Part shown: positions 46,105-56,679 of the stretch, one piece after another
How the letters are laid out: every line of letters starts with the position of its first letter
Position numbering within the stretch: the stretch's first letter is position 1
NCBI GenBank assembly: GCA_029721435.1
Contig: CM056577.1
Span: forward strand, 26,553,719 to 26,617,718
DNA length: 64,000 bases
Source of the DNA: Gymnothorax reevesii
Lineage: Eukaryota > Chordata > Actinopteri > Anguilliformes > Muraenidae
Reading direction: 5' to 3'
The notes under the pieces: model-generated
The model's input: only the letters and a program-made list of their open reading frames with translations
The model's database searches: none
What the model was told of the DNA's origin: nothing
Position numbers and translations under genes: made by a program

Positions 46105-46607
46105 TAGCCTGCGTTGCCGGCGGTCAGCGGCTGGCGGGAGCAAGGAGAAGAAAAGGCCGCCTGCAGGATTACGTAGGGATTTTGAGTTGTCCGTTCACCA
46201 GTGAACGGGAATTACTGATTGGCTTAAGAGGTGTCAATCAAAATTGAACTGTCATCGAATGTAACGCAACGCATGGTTACGCCGTAAACTGCCAGAACAA
46301 AGATGGCGAATGTAGAGAACGACGCTTTGATAAAGAAATCGCTTGAATATCTTGAAATTCAAGACCGAAAGATTACTCTAAAGAACGAACAACTACAGGC
46401 GATCAATCATTTACTAGATGATTTGATCTCCACGCATGACTTGTGCTCTCTAATTACACTCGAGTTTCATTGGTTTAAAAAAGGGGTGGTCCGTCGCGGC
46501 TGGTTGCACAAGGAAGTGGGCGGCTACTCAAAATCCCTACGTTACCATGCAGGCGGTCTTTCCTCTCCCTTCTCCCGCCAGCCGCTGACCGCCGGCAAGG
46601 CAGGCTA
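46105..46607. mobile_element. 503 bp element with ~85 bp inverted repeats and 9 bp duplication
   Basis: Both ends read TAGCCTGC(G/C)TTGCCGGCGG inwards and remain alike to about 85 bases (ACGTAGGGATTTTGAGT shared). Flanked by GTATATCTA at 46096-46104 and 46608-46616. A 9 bp duplication fits Mutator-like transposases, which make 8-10 bp duplications; that assignment is inference. The centre holds a short coding-like piece. Confidence 0.92.
46303..46480 (+). pseudogene. Coding remnant inside the 503 bp element
   Basis: MANVENDALIKKSLEYLEIQ then DRKITLKNEQLQAINHLLDD. The K-x-E-Q-x-x-A-I/V-x-x-L-L pattern resembles the Q-motif region before the Walker A of RecQ-like helicases, but no Walker A follows. 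Weak assignment; it may be the first exon of the autonomous relative. Confidence 0.4.
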
Positions 46608-46616
46608 GTATATCTA

Positions 46617-47545
46617 TGGTTCAGTTTTTGTATGAAAAGCTGCTACATGGGGACTCTGTGGCACTAATGAGCCCATAGTTACTAGGTTTGATCATAAAAT
46701 GAGGAATATGATTGGCTTAAAGGATTTCTTGTGCTACTTTTGAAGCTGTCGTATAGAGTAATTGGCTGTGGCTGTTAATTTGTAGCTTGGTTTGAGGGAG
46801 AGGTTTTCTGTTAGAAACTGTCGCCCATCTCTGTGAAGTGTGACGTCTTAATCTGTTTTCCTCATGGCTTGAATGTTTCTGCTCAGTTGAGCCCAGGAGC
46901 TCATTAACAGAGCTGGTTTTGTCATGCAGTCAGGACTTAAATCCTTTTAAGTGCAATCGGCCTCTACCAGAGAGCTGAGAGGAGGTGCCATGTTGGTTTT
47001 GGGAAAGTGGATGAATATCAGGGACAGCAGGATGGTTGCTTTATAAGATGAATAGCAGTCATGCGCCATTTTGTTTGGTATTTGTGTACAGATCTGCGTT
47101 GTATGATGTTCTCATCCTTAATTTATCTGTTATCTTGAAAGTTGGTCAGACCTTGCATTTACTGTTCTTGAATTGTGTTCAAGCGGATGTGTTTGGCAGC
47201 GATTAGCACTTGAGCTGTTATTTGGCCTTTTCAACATGCTGGTAATATTCCACTGAGCATTTAATGAAAAATAATTGAATAGGATGGTTTGACAGTTGTA
47301 CGATAGAACACACGACTATGAAGTTGACAAGGCAGAGGGTGAATTGCAACATTATTTGGGGATTTTGAGTAATGGAGGAAGCATTCCCATATTTGGTATT
47401 TAATTCAGTTTACGCTCTGTTTAACCTCAGTCATAATACAAGTTCTCTTAAGCTATAATTGTTTTGGGGAACAGAAGGGTACCGATTTCTGTGTTCCGGT
47501 TTGTGCTGGACAGGTTCGGAGAGGGTGCACTTGTGTCGGCCCGCG
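46617..47545. other. Region 5' of gene B
   Basis: No TATA box found near the ATG. Sequence becomes moderately GC-rich only in the last 60 bases, so the promoter is not defined by composition. Confidence 0.4.
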
Positions 47546-47608
47546 ATGGCTGACCCGTGGCAGGCAGCGATGGACCATGCCGTGGCAGTGGCTAGGAAAG
47601 CAGGAGAG
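47546..47608 (+). CDS. impa1: Gene B exon 1 (start codon)
   Basis: 21 codons, [20 protein letters not shown] plus Glu, donor GTGAGT in phase 0. The start matches the IMPA1 N terminus residue for residue in position. No TATA box was recognised upstream. Confidence 0.95.
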
Positions 47609-50600
47609 GTGAGTGGAAGCACCGGCTCTTTTTAGGCGATTGTGAGGTGGGCAGCTCAGTAGGTAGCTGTCGACCGATAAATCAGTTAAGCCAGTTTGAT
47701 TCTGGACACCGTTGTCAAAAAAGTATCATCAACTGCCTGGAGCAAGATTCTGAACCCTTTGTTGCCGTCTGAAAGCTGGCTGGCGACACGGGCGACTGCC
47801 CGTCACCTCTGCTGTCTGAGAGTCAGACTGGGAAGGGGAGGCATTAATTCTAAAGTGCTGCATGTTGCTGTTGTTACTGGCAATCAATCTACTATTTTCG
47901 CATTTCCCGCGCTGTATTTTTCTCATTCTGATTTAATGGTGTCAGATATTTTGCAGAAATTTTCAGACAACGAGAAACTGGGTTTACACAAAACGCGTGC
48001 CTAATAAGTGGTTGCTCCACCTTTTGCTGCAACGACGGCCAGCTCTGGAGTGTTTCCCCGTCATTGTTTGTTCTCTGATAAGTCAATCGTGCGCAGCCCT
48101 GCAGATAAATTTTGGCTCTCTCTTTCCGGAAATGTTTTAATTGGACACATTTGTTGGCTGCAGTAGGTCCTCAGCTCTTGCCGCAGTATCGGTTTGGTTG
48201 CTCGGTGTTACTCTAATCGATGCTAGTGTTAGCTGTGTCCGGTAGCGGCGCTCTCCGTCTGTATCGCTGCAGGTGATCAGAGAGGCTTTGCAGTGTGAGG
48301 TGAACATCATGCACAAAAGCTCTTCTGTCGACCTCGTCACCAAGACGGACCAGGAGGTGGAGCAGCTCATCTTCAAATCAATCAGGGAAAAATTCCCCAG
48401 TCACAGGTGAGTCGTGGGACAATAATATGGTGAGGAGTTGTGCCCGTCATTTCTGTGCTGACCAGGACCTCTTGGCATGGATTGGCTCAGGTGGGAAATA
48501 GCAGAGATCAAGAGGAAACTAGAATGTGTTTTCACTTTACCCCTGACCCCCTGCCCTGCCTAACTCACCGGACTTACGAACATGCGGACAGACAGACAGG
48601 CACATACCGAAAGTCACCACTGCAGGACCTGAGTAGGAACTATGCAAAGTTTCATTAAGATTATACAAAGGGTTTTGGAGTTATGCTCCAGAAAAAACTG
48701 GATTACAGCCGGACGGACCGACAGACGGACAGACAGGCACATACGGGAAGGCACCACATCTGGACCTGAGTAGTAAGTGTGCAAAGTTTTGTTTAAATAA
48801 TGCAAACGGTTCTGGAGTTACGCTCAGAAAACGAAGTGGGAGCGCGAACGGGAACAGAGCCTAAAATGATATGTCTCCCCTCTCCCTCTAGGGGGAGGCA
48901 TAGTTGAGCATGTTGTGACCAGGCCCTCGGTTCATTTCCAGCTCCAGAAATGGGAAGCATGTTAAATTCTTAGTAGTCAGAAGGCCGAATTTATAGCTGT
49001 AGAACGTTTTCAAAAATGTAAAATTTGTTTGCCTCGACATTTAAAAAAAAAAATGTGTGTGCGTCTATGTATTTCAGCTTCATTGGAGAAGAGTCCGTTG
49101 CTGCTGGGGAGCCCTGTGTTCTAACTGACAACCCCACCTGGATCATTGACCCTGTGGATGGGACTACCAACTTCGTTCATGGGTGTGATCTCACAGGCTT
49201 TAAATCACTGCAGCCATTTACTGAAAAAAAGTGAAGCAAATGTAACTTTATAAAGTGCATTATTATCCTGATTCATTTTTCGATACGTTCATTGCTCACC
49301 ATTAATACCATATGGTTTTGCTAACTAGGATTGTTGCAAAAATTTGTATTTTGAAAAAATTAAATATTATTGACCACCTACAGCTCTTTTGTCACATACA
49401 AGGTGTTCTGTTGCAATAAGAAGACATTTTATGACCTTTTGTGACATTTGCATGCTTGGTCCAATAACAGTAGTATGAGCATTTAAGTGGACTAGTTGCT
49501 CTGTCAACTCATTCCTATTGGTGTTCCTTCACTAGCCATGTCTCTTTCGTAAAAACCTTTCTGGATCTTCGTTGGTTCTCTTTGGAGAGCATGCAATTAA
49601 TATGGATTATTTCTACTCTGCAGATTCCCATTTGTTGCGGTGTCTATTGGCTTCGTTGTCAAAAGGGAGGTGAGCATCTGGATTCTAGTGTGACATTAAT
49701 TCCTTCAAGACCCATTTCTATATGACCAATGTACAGGATGTCGCCCAGATTATAGACATATAATCGTACTTATGAATATGGATGACATGTCTCTGCTTCT
49801 TCCTACTGTATGAAAATGGTGCAAAATATCCTGGATGCGGGTGTCCAATACTTCTGCCTGCGTCTTCAGACTCGTGCTCGCTGCCACCTTTTAGGCTGCT
49901 TTCACACCGGACGCGGAACGCGTGTATTTGTGTCTTTGCATTGACTTTGAATGTAAGTGCGTTTTGTGTCCAGTATGAAAGTGGCTTTAGGTGGCTAATA
50001 CACACTGACTGGGATAAGTGCCTTGTACAGCCCTAATTAAAAATTTTTAAAAATTTTGTAGTCTATGGGTAAATAGACCCCCACTATCATGTGTTATAAA
50101 ATTAGTTCTAACTACTTAACTAAGGTGACGTGTTAACAAATCTTGTTTCACTGCTAGCTAACTGCCTCATTTAATGTTCATGTTAATTTTAATGTTTCTA
50201 ATGCGTTTAAAAACTGCTAGCGGCAGTGCTAACTTTGTGAAGTACTAAAAACCACTTATCTAGTACACAAGATTCGGTAAAAGGTCACCTTAGTTGGCAA
50301 CAAAAATGGACAGTAAAAAGCCCTTTACATTGAACATAGCATAACTTGCTGTTAGCCACTATGCTAACATTGGGAAGAAAAACCAGATAGCGAGCAAACT
50401 TGTTATGCAAGGTTCAGTCTTGGATTTTACTGCATTTTTCCTATTTACTTGGCAACAAAAACGATAGTAAAAAGCATTTTCTTGGAACATTGCATGACAT
50501 ACTGTTAGCAGCGATGCTATGTTCAGGGTACAGGGTTTTTTTTTTATTTTACCATCAATTTCACCACCTTGCATCATTTTTGCTGAATAAAATACAAGAC

Positions 50601-53600
50601 TTGTTACTGACTAATTATGAGATGATGATTCCAAAAACGGCAAACTGTTCTGCTTTTGCACGTCACATTTTCTTAAGATGTACGATGTGCATTTCATAGA
50701 ATTGTCGCTATCGACAACAACTTATAAGGTTAAAAGTTCTTGTATCATACCTTAATCACCAGAAAAACTGCCACAAAGACATCATTTTCATCTTTGAGGC
50801 ACATGAAAACCATTTGTTCAATTTGTGGCTGATTTTCACGTGTATCAATGATTTTAAAGACATTATTTTGTTCCTAATTCTGATATCAGGCTTAGTAATA
50901 TGGCCACTGACAGAAGAAAATCCAAACATGATCCAGATGTTTCTGTTACACTTGTGGGTGTTTGACTGCACCCAAACATCGACAGAAAATTACAGACTTT
51001 ACCAAGTCATATGTTGCTTAAAGAAAATCTTTTTTTTTTTTTTGTAAAAAAAAAAACTGTGATAACTTTTTACTTGCATTTTTTTTTATCCTGGATCCTC
51101 AAATTATTTAGTATGAGGTCTTTTTGGGAAATCAGAGATCAAGATGTTTTGGCTTCATTTAGGGGGAGCCGTCAGGTTGCCCATCAATACACACAAGTTC
51201 CTTTCATTTGGAAAAGGGGTGCCTGTCAGATGATGGCTTTGCTTGTTTTTTTCAGCCAGAGTTTGGCGTTGTGTACAGTTGCATAGAGGACAAAATGTTC
51301 ACGGGTCGTAAGGGAAAGGGAGCCTACTGCAACGGACTGCCCCTTCAGGTGTCCGTCCAGACAGGTGAGAGGCTGACATACGGTCACAGCCAGAATACGC
51401 CATCGTTATTTTTTTTTTCCCCAAATATTTCTTCTTCTTGTGACTCAAATACTGCCAACTCTTACCAACCAATGCAATATGAAAGCAAGTGTATTATTTA
51501 AGTTAGTCGATGTAATACTAACATTCCAACGGTTTCCTCTCAGCACCCCTGAGTATCTGTAAAATGGTAACTCGAATTAGCCAGAACACTGTCCTTTTCT
51601 GCGTAGCCATACTAGTATTCAGCTGAGGGAATGCAAGACTTCAAGGACTGCGTTAACAGGAGCTTTTATTGAGGCTCATGAGAGGATTGTTCCTGTTCCT
51701 TCTCATCCTCTGCATTACAGACATCAACCAGAGCATAATAACCTGTGAGATGGGCTCCAATAGAGACCCTGAGGTGGTCGACAAGATCTTCTCCACCCTG
51801 CGTAAGGTCCTGTGCATCCCTATACACGGGTAAGGCATTTGTGGAGGAGGACTTCTGCTTCTTGAGATAAATACTTATGATGAAAATTTCATTTTTAATC
51901 CTAGGACTAACATGCTGTGCATTTATATTTGTACTGCATGCCATATCAATTAGTTTAAGTTTAAATTCCAAGGTTCCTGTCAAAACTTCACCCTTCAAAT
52001 TATAGTTTTTATACTCTGCCAGAGGCGGTCGTATATTGGCGTCATCCGCTCCTTCTGTCTGTCCGATCGTCCGTCCGCTCGTCTGTTAACATTTGCCTTG
52101 TCCGCAAATTTGTGTGCAAAGCTTCAGGCCGATCGGGACGGAACTCCACAGGAACATTACCTGGGTCAGGGTCTAGACACCGAATGCCTGTCGGCTCCGT
52201 CACTCCAAGGTGAAGGTCACACATCGAGGTCAAATTTATACCAAAATGTCGGCCGCGTATAGTGTACCAGCTCCTGGTGCTCTTGTTTAGTTTGTTTGTT
52301 GTTTTTTTTTTTTGTTGAAATGAGTCCTGGGACCGCAAATCCATTGAATTACCAAGAGCAATTATGATACCAGCACTTGAAAGTCACGTCATGAGGTCAT
52401 CAGAGGATGCGCTCATTTTGGATTTTTTCACTTAATACATATCACTTTCAGGAGTAAAGAGTGCTCATAGGAGCTCTGCATATCCCGTGAGGGACGTGTT
52501 CTCAAGTTCTTGCTGCCTAAAACACCCCCTCCCCGCCCCCGCAGGGTGCGAATCGCTGGTTCAGCCGCAGTAAACATGTGCCTGGTGGCCTCCGGTGTTG
52601 CAGAAGCGTACTTCGAGATCGGCATCCACTGCTGGGACATGGCTGCTGGCGCGGTCATCGTCACGGAAGCGGGAGGCGTCGTGATGGACGTGGATGGTAA
52701 GGGGAGCCGTGCTAATAAAATAATCTCGTCAAGATATTGGACACAGTTTTCAGAACTCTGATTGGATCTCTCCAATGTAGAACATCTGACATCTTACTGT
52801 AGCCCAGTGGTTCTCAAATTCGGTCCTGGCGCCCCCCTGTGTATGCTGGTTTTTGTTCCAGCCACAACTGCAATTCTAGGATTTTAAAAGGCTGTTACTT
52901 TATCTTAATTAGCAGCATTTCATGTTTAGAGTAGTTATGTCCATCCAAATCTGACTTAAGATGGTAAATATCAATTGTGCCATGAAGAATAAAAACCCTT
53001 GAACATATTGTGGTTAATTTTCAATATTGCTAGGATTTTCAGGTGAAAGCATTTTTAAACAGGTCAAATTAGACTCTGAGAAAATCAATAAGCTCCAAAT
53101 AAGGTTTCTGAACACAGGTGTTTTGAGCTTTTCCCTGCCTGAACCAAATAAAATCAACAGAAAACACAACAGGTGTGACTCCACTGTTTGCCAAGTAAAT
53201 TGTCGGGATTTGCCACCATATGTCAAGAGTTTCACCAATGAGGAACCTTTTGATTGTTTGTTGATTAAATGTTTGGTTAAATTGTTTCCCTCTGCCAATA
53301 TTTGCATAAATGCACCTAATTAAAACAAATCAACAGCTTATTAAGATCCTAAGATTGCAATTGTGGATAGAACAAAAACCAGCATACACAGGGGGGCGCC
53401 AGGACCGAATTTGAGAACTACTGCTGTAGCCCAAAGGATTGTGACCCGGGTCCTGAAAATACTGGTAACCCTCGGTACTAAGTAAAAATTCTACGTTATC
53501 CCCCAATCACTGAGATCAGCTACTGCTGAAGTCATTAGAACCCTTTTATAACCACCCCACAGATTTCAGGCTAACAGCCATAGTTTATGAAAGTCTGACA

Positions 53601-55729
53601 TCTATTGTGTGCATGACACAGTTTCTTCACCAGCTTACAGACAGAGTACACCTCTTATAATTCACCCAAATCACAATTCCAGTGGGTCAGATGTTCACAT
53701 GCACCAAGTTTAATGAGCCTTTAAAGAGCTTGGAATATTCTAGAAACGGATGCCATGGCTTTCGATGCATGTGGTAGATAACAGACATTTGAATCCATCG
53801 AAGATGTACTTTTTGACGTATTTTAAGGCCTTCCTTCATTGGAATTTTCCATTTGTTGTGAGATGTTCCCTCTCACCAATCCAAAGCTGACCTGATTCAA
53901 CTACTAGAGATATCACTGGGCTCCAGGTAGGTAGAAGAGGGTGCAAAATCACCAAGAGTAGGGTTGTTATTCAGTAATGTAACCACATACCACGGTAGCC
54001 AAGCCAAGGATTTTGAAGGTAGTACAGCGTGTGGATAACCAGGCTGCACTGGATCATTCTTGGGAATTATTGGCGCAGGCGCGGCGAATGGGGTGTGCGC
54101 TGCGCCAACGGGGTGTGTCCAGGGGTATGTTGCAATTTCGTGCCCGGCGTAGCCTGGCGCAAGTACTCCTCTGTCCTGCTTTCCTGCGCAACTGCCAAAG
54201 AAGGCGTGTTTGGGTAGAACACAGTCGAGTCAAATCTTCCTCTGTCCTGCCTTCCTGCGCAACTGCCAAAGAAGGCATGTTTGGGTAGAACACAGTCGAG
54301 TCAAATCTTCATCTATCAAATGAGCTCCTCTCCTCACCATTAATGTGTTGGAATATAGAAGCCTCTGTCCTATATCTGCATGATGCGTTAATGTTGCATT
54401 TTACTTGGCTGCTTCAGGCATGCTTTCTGCACCGCTTACGTCTATATTATGCATTAGGAATATGGCTAGCTAGGGCATTTGCGAATTTGAATGGAATTTC
54501 AAAACGAAACTACGTCAGATCATTCAAACTTATGAAGTTGGAATGAAATATGACGGTTGCTCAGTGGGAAGAGAAACGATGGATAGCTTGTTCCTATTAT
54601 TACACCATGTTGCTGCTTAAAATGTTGAGATTAACATGCATGGACAACAATGCAAGGTACGTTACACATTTATTTTCAATATGTGATCTTAACTCAGTGC
54701 GACATCATAGCAATCAGGCTGTATTCCTTTCCCCCACTATAAACGATAAAACCTAAGTGACAATAATAGAAGCCTAGTATTAAGCTGCTTGCACACTGGA
54801 CACGTAACAAATTTTTCGCAGGACAGGTTGCGTTGAACGGAGTGTCTCGTGTCTGAAAGTTTGACAGGGTTTTAATATATCTGTGTCTGACAGTCGATTA
54901 TTGTTTTTAATTTCTTCAAATCTACAGACTCTTTTAGATATTAAACGTGAATATTTTGATAAGAGGGCTCAGTTCTTCAAGAAGACCACCAAGAATTTCA
55001 ATCAATGTTTCTGTTTAAGCTCTGCTCAATAAAGTGAGTCGACATTGGCGCGGGACAATGTACAATGCCTTCGTGTCTGACAGCCAAAGAGGAAAGAGGA
55101 CAATTAGAACAGATTGATAACGAAATAAAGAATAAAAAGAAACATTTTAACAGCAGAACATCCACTGCGATTTATTTCTTTGTTAGATGTCCCGTTTGTT
55201 GGTGATATATTTTTATTCTTGATTTCGTTATAAATCTGTTCTCATGTCAATACTTTTACTTTCTGGCTGCTGGACATAGAGTATTTTGCATTTATCGTCA
55301 GACAGTCTTGATCATGCAAGCGATGATTTATTCACACGGTCAATGGTCATGGAACTGATTTGCTCACACACTATTTTATCTCTGCTGTGGAAATAAAGCA
55401 TGAATCTGTTCGATACATCTGACTAATTTTCAAAAGAAAGACCGAATAAAGACTGTTGTCTATCGTCAAAGGAAGAAAACAGACGAATAGGCTAAAAAGA
55501 CCAAGAAAAGTCGATAGCTATCAATTTGTAGTTTGTAGTTCGAACACAAACATGCCCAAGTTTGCACGTGTAATAATACCTGGAATACTCGGAAAAATTA
55601 GAACTTTTATGACTTTCGGACACGGAGCTATATTAATACCCTGTCCGACTATCGCGTCTTTGCATTGACTTTGTCTGTAATTGTTTTGCGTCCAGTGTGC
55701 AAGCGGCTTTAATGAGCATAGAACGCAAG

Positions 55730-55792
<63 letters not shown>

Positions 55793-56679
55793 GTTTGTGG
55801 TTGGCTTAGAAAGAGGTGTAGTCATTAGTTTGCATCACAGATTCAGCTGCGTTGATTAAGCCAGGTCAGGTTTCCATTACGCGTGGCAACCGCCTTTAAT
55901 GTGACATCAGGACAATCGATATAGATACTATAATTTATGTCCTTATTCAGATAGTTACATTACATAGTGCTTCCTGTAATTATTTCTTGCATTGAAATGT
56001 GCCTGACATTCTGGAAACCTGCCTGTGACGTTTCGGTGACTTGTGTGCACTGTGCGCCGGTCAGCCAAATTACCACTGCAAGGAAAGTAAACCAGTTTAG
56101 AGATGGCAAGCTTTCTGCGCAACTCCAGCTGAGACTTTTTCTACGAAATTGTCCCTGCGTCTTGATGAATATGTGACACCTCCCCCTACTACGCCGCCAC
56201 ACCCATCACGCCGCATGTTCGTCTACCAAATTGCCAAAGTGGCTGCGCACGATGTTGCGCCGCACAAAATTATCACTGCCCGGGCTGCGTCACGCTACGC
56301 CACCTGTGCTGCGCCATGAAATTAGAGCCCATTTACTTGAAGAAAAATCCTGAACAGGCTGCCAATTTAAGTACAGAAGACTTCAGCTTCAACGCGACAA
56401 ACTGTTTCTGAATTATACCTTGCCTGGTGGAATTTTTGCGTAATCAATGATTTAAAAGAACAAACTGTTTCACTGGAAGTCCATTATACCGAGGCTAATG
56501 GAATTTGGATGTAATGAGTGAGTTACTTAAGAGAAATTTGTTTTACAGGAGGTCCGTGGGATTTGATGTCCAGAAGAGTTTTGGCAGCGAACAAAAAAAC
56601 GATCGCAGCCAGACTTGCCAAAGAGATAGATGAATTTCACCCAGAAAGAGATGATGCCCCAGTAGAGCGGAAGCAATGA
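47546..56679 (+). CDS. impa1: Inositol monophosphatase, IMPA1-type, gene B (8 coding exons)
   Basis: Second complete family member, same strand, 5.8 kb after gene A. Exons: 47546-47608, 48273-48406, 49078-49182, 49624-49669, 51256-51364, 51721-51829, 52545-52696 and 56549-56679, all GT-AG, 282 codons plus stop. Residue numbers equal human IMPA1 throughout the core: Lys36, Glu70, Asp90, Asp93 (in [12 protein letters not shown]), Ser165 in MGSNRD, Glu213 and Asp220 in HCWD. All catalytic and inositol-contact positions are therefore kept. The start MADPWQ and the ending [13 protein letters not shown] look more like mammalian IMPA1 than gene A does, so I give it the impa1 symbol. Expected role: cytosolic hydrolysis of inositol monophosphate, supplying inositol for phosphoinositide signalling and osmolyte pools. 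The 3' end of the mRNA is not fixed; an AATAAA at 57469 is a candidate. Confidence 0.94.
48273..48406 (+). CDS. impa1: Gene B exon 2
   Basis: 134 nt, acceptor GCTGCAG, donor GTGAGT. Encodes [20 protein letters not shown] and on to FPSH, with Lys36 in MHKSS and the DLVTKTD motif. Confidence 0.96.
48587..48903. repeat. 137 bp tandem duplication in intron 2 of gene B
   Basis: Two units, each with GACAGACAGGCACATAC, GGACCTGAGTAG, TGCAAAGTTT and GGAGTTA(T/C)GCTC, period 137 (CACAT at 48601 and 48738). Ends in CCCTCTAGGGGGAGGCATAG, an end motif seen in small fish repeats. Confidence 0.85.
49078..49182 (+). CDS. impa1: Gene B exon 3 (metal site)
   Basis: 105 nt, acceptor ATTTCAG, donor GTGTGA. Encodes [12 protein letters not shown] through [14 protein letters not shown], with Glu70, Asp90 and Asp93. 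Residue 92 is Val rather than Ile, a conservative change in the metal loop. Confidence 0.96.
49624..49669 (+). CDS. impa1: Gene B exon 4
   Basis: 46 nt, acceptor CTGCAG, donor GTGAGC. Encodes [15 protein letters not shown]; the split codon before it gives Gly101 instead of the more common Arg. Confidence 0.95.
49894..49985. mobile_element. 92 bp MITE related to the D1 nested module
   Basis: GGCTGCTTTCACACCGGACG at the left; the right end read inwards gives AGCCACTTTCATACTGGACAC. Same G-CTGCTT-CACAC-GGACGCG plan as 33274-34220. In intron 4 of gene B. Confidence 0.65.
50119..50298. repeat. Inverted repeat in intron 4 of gene B
   Basis: AACTAAGGTGAC at the left pairs with GTCACCTTAGTT at the right, extending through AATCTTGT and ACAAGATT. 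Likely a short MITE. Confidence 0.65.
50293..50525 (+). repeat. Direct repeat in intron 4 of gene B
   Basis: TTGGCAACAAAAATGGACAG then TAAAAAGC at about 50295 recurs as TTGGCAACAAAAACGATAG then TAAAAAGC at about 50450; each is followed by GAACAT(A/T)GCAT and a CTGTTAGC block. Period near 155. Confidence 0.65.
51256..51364 (+). CDS. impa1: Gene B exon 5
   Basis: 109 nt, acceptor TTTTCAG, donor GTGAGA. Encodes [20 protein letters not shown] and on to LPLQVSVQT; very close to the family pattern. Confidence 0.96.
51721..51829 (+). CDS. impa1: Gene B exon 6
   Basis: 109 nt, acceptor ATTACAG, donor GTAAGG. Encodes [20 protein letters not shown] through VLCIPIHG. Ser165 is kept. Confidence 0.94.
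52021..52280. repeat. Small dispersed repeat with CCGTCCG phrases
   Basis: Starts CTGCCAGAGGCGGTCGTATA, contains TCGTCCGTCCGCTCGTCTGT and an AAGGTGAAGGTCACA phrase, ends near CGGCCGCGTATAGTGTACCA. Same style as the repeats at 48587 and 62638. Intron 6 of gene B. Confidence 0.5.
52545..52696 (+). CDS. impa1: Gene B exon 7 (third metal Asp)
   Basis: 152 nt, acceptor CCCGCAG, donor GTAAGG. Encodes [17 protein letters not shown] through [10 protein letters not shown], with Glu213 and Asp220 (EIGIHCWD). Confidence 0.96.
52805..53423. mobile_element. hAT-type element with perfect 8 bp target duplication
   Basis: 619 bp. Ends CAGT(G/A)GTTCTCAAATTCGG inwards, and about 60 bases of inverted repeat (GCTGGTTTTTGTTC on both sides). 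CTGTAGCC flanks it at 52797-52804 and 53424-53431. No transposase. In intron 7 of gene B. Confidence 0.93.
54784..55707. mobile_element. Nested inverted-repeat module in D1 copy 2
   Basis: Same module as 33274-34220: GCTGCTTGCACACTGGACAC at the left and GTCCAGTGTGCAAGCGGC at the right. Next to TTAA at the left and TTTAA at the right. Confidence 0.78.
55735..55789 (+). repeat. (TA)n microsatellite
   Basis: About 27 uninterrupted TA units, three times the length at the matching site in D1 copy 1. Confidence 0.95.
56549..56679 (+). CDS. impa1: Gene B exon 8 (stop codon)
   Basis: 131 nt after a 3.85 kb intron, acceptor TTTACAG, stop TGA at 56677-56679. Encodes [20 protein letters not shown] through [14 protein letters not shown]. 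Confidence 0.95.

Larger units (their letters stand above)
54072..56330. mobile_element. DNA element D1, copy 2
   Basis: Matches copy 1 (31860-34801) from the GGCGAATGGGG left region to the AAATTAGAGCCC right end. The extreme left end is missing, and a block around 54160-54300 is duplicated (TCCTGCGCAACTGCCAAAGA occurs twice, spacing near 67). No L2 insert here, so it shows the empty site. In intron 7 of gene B. Confidence 0.8.

Noticed and set aside
46303..46608. 101-codon open frame as a host gene
   Set aside because: It lies wholly inside a transposon with exact ends, and its last third is the terminal repeat.
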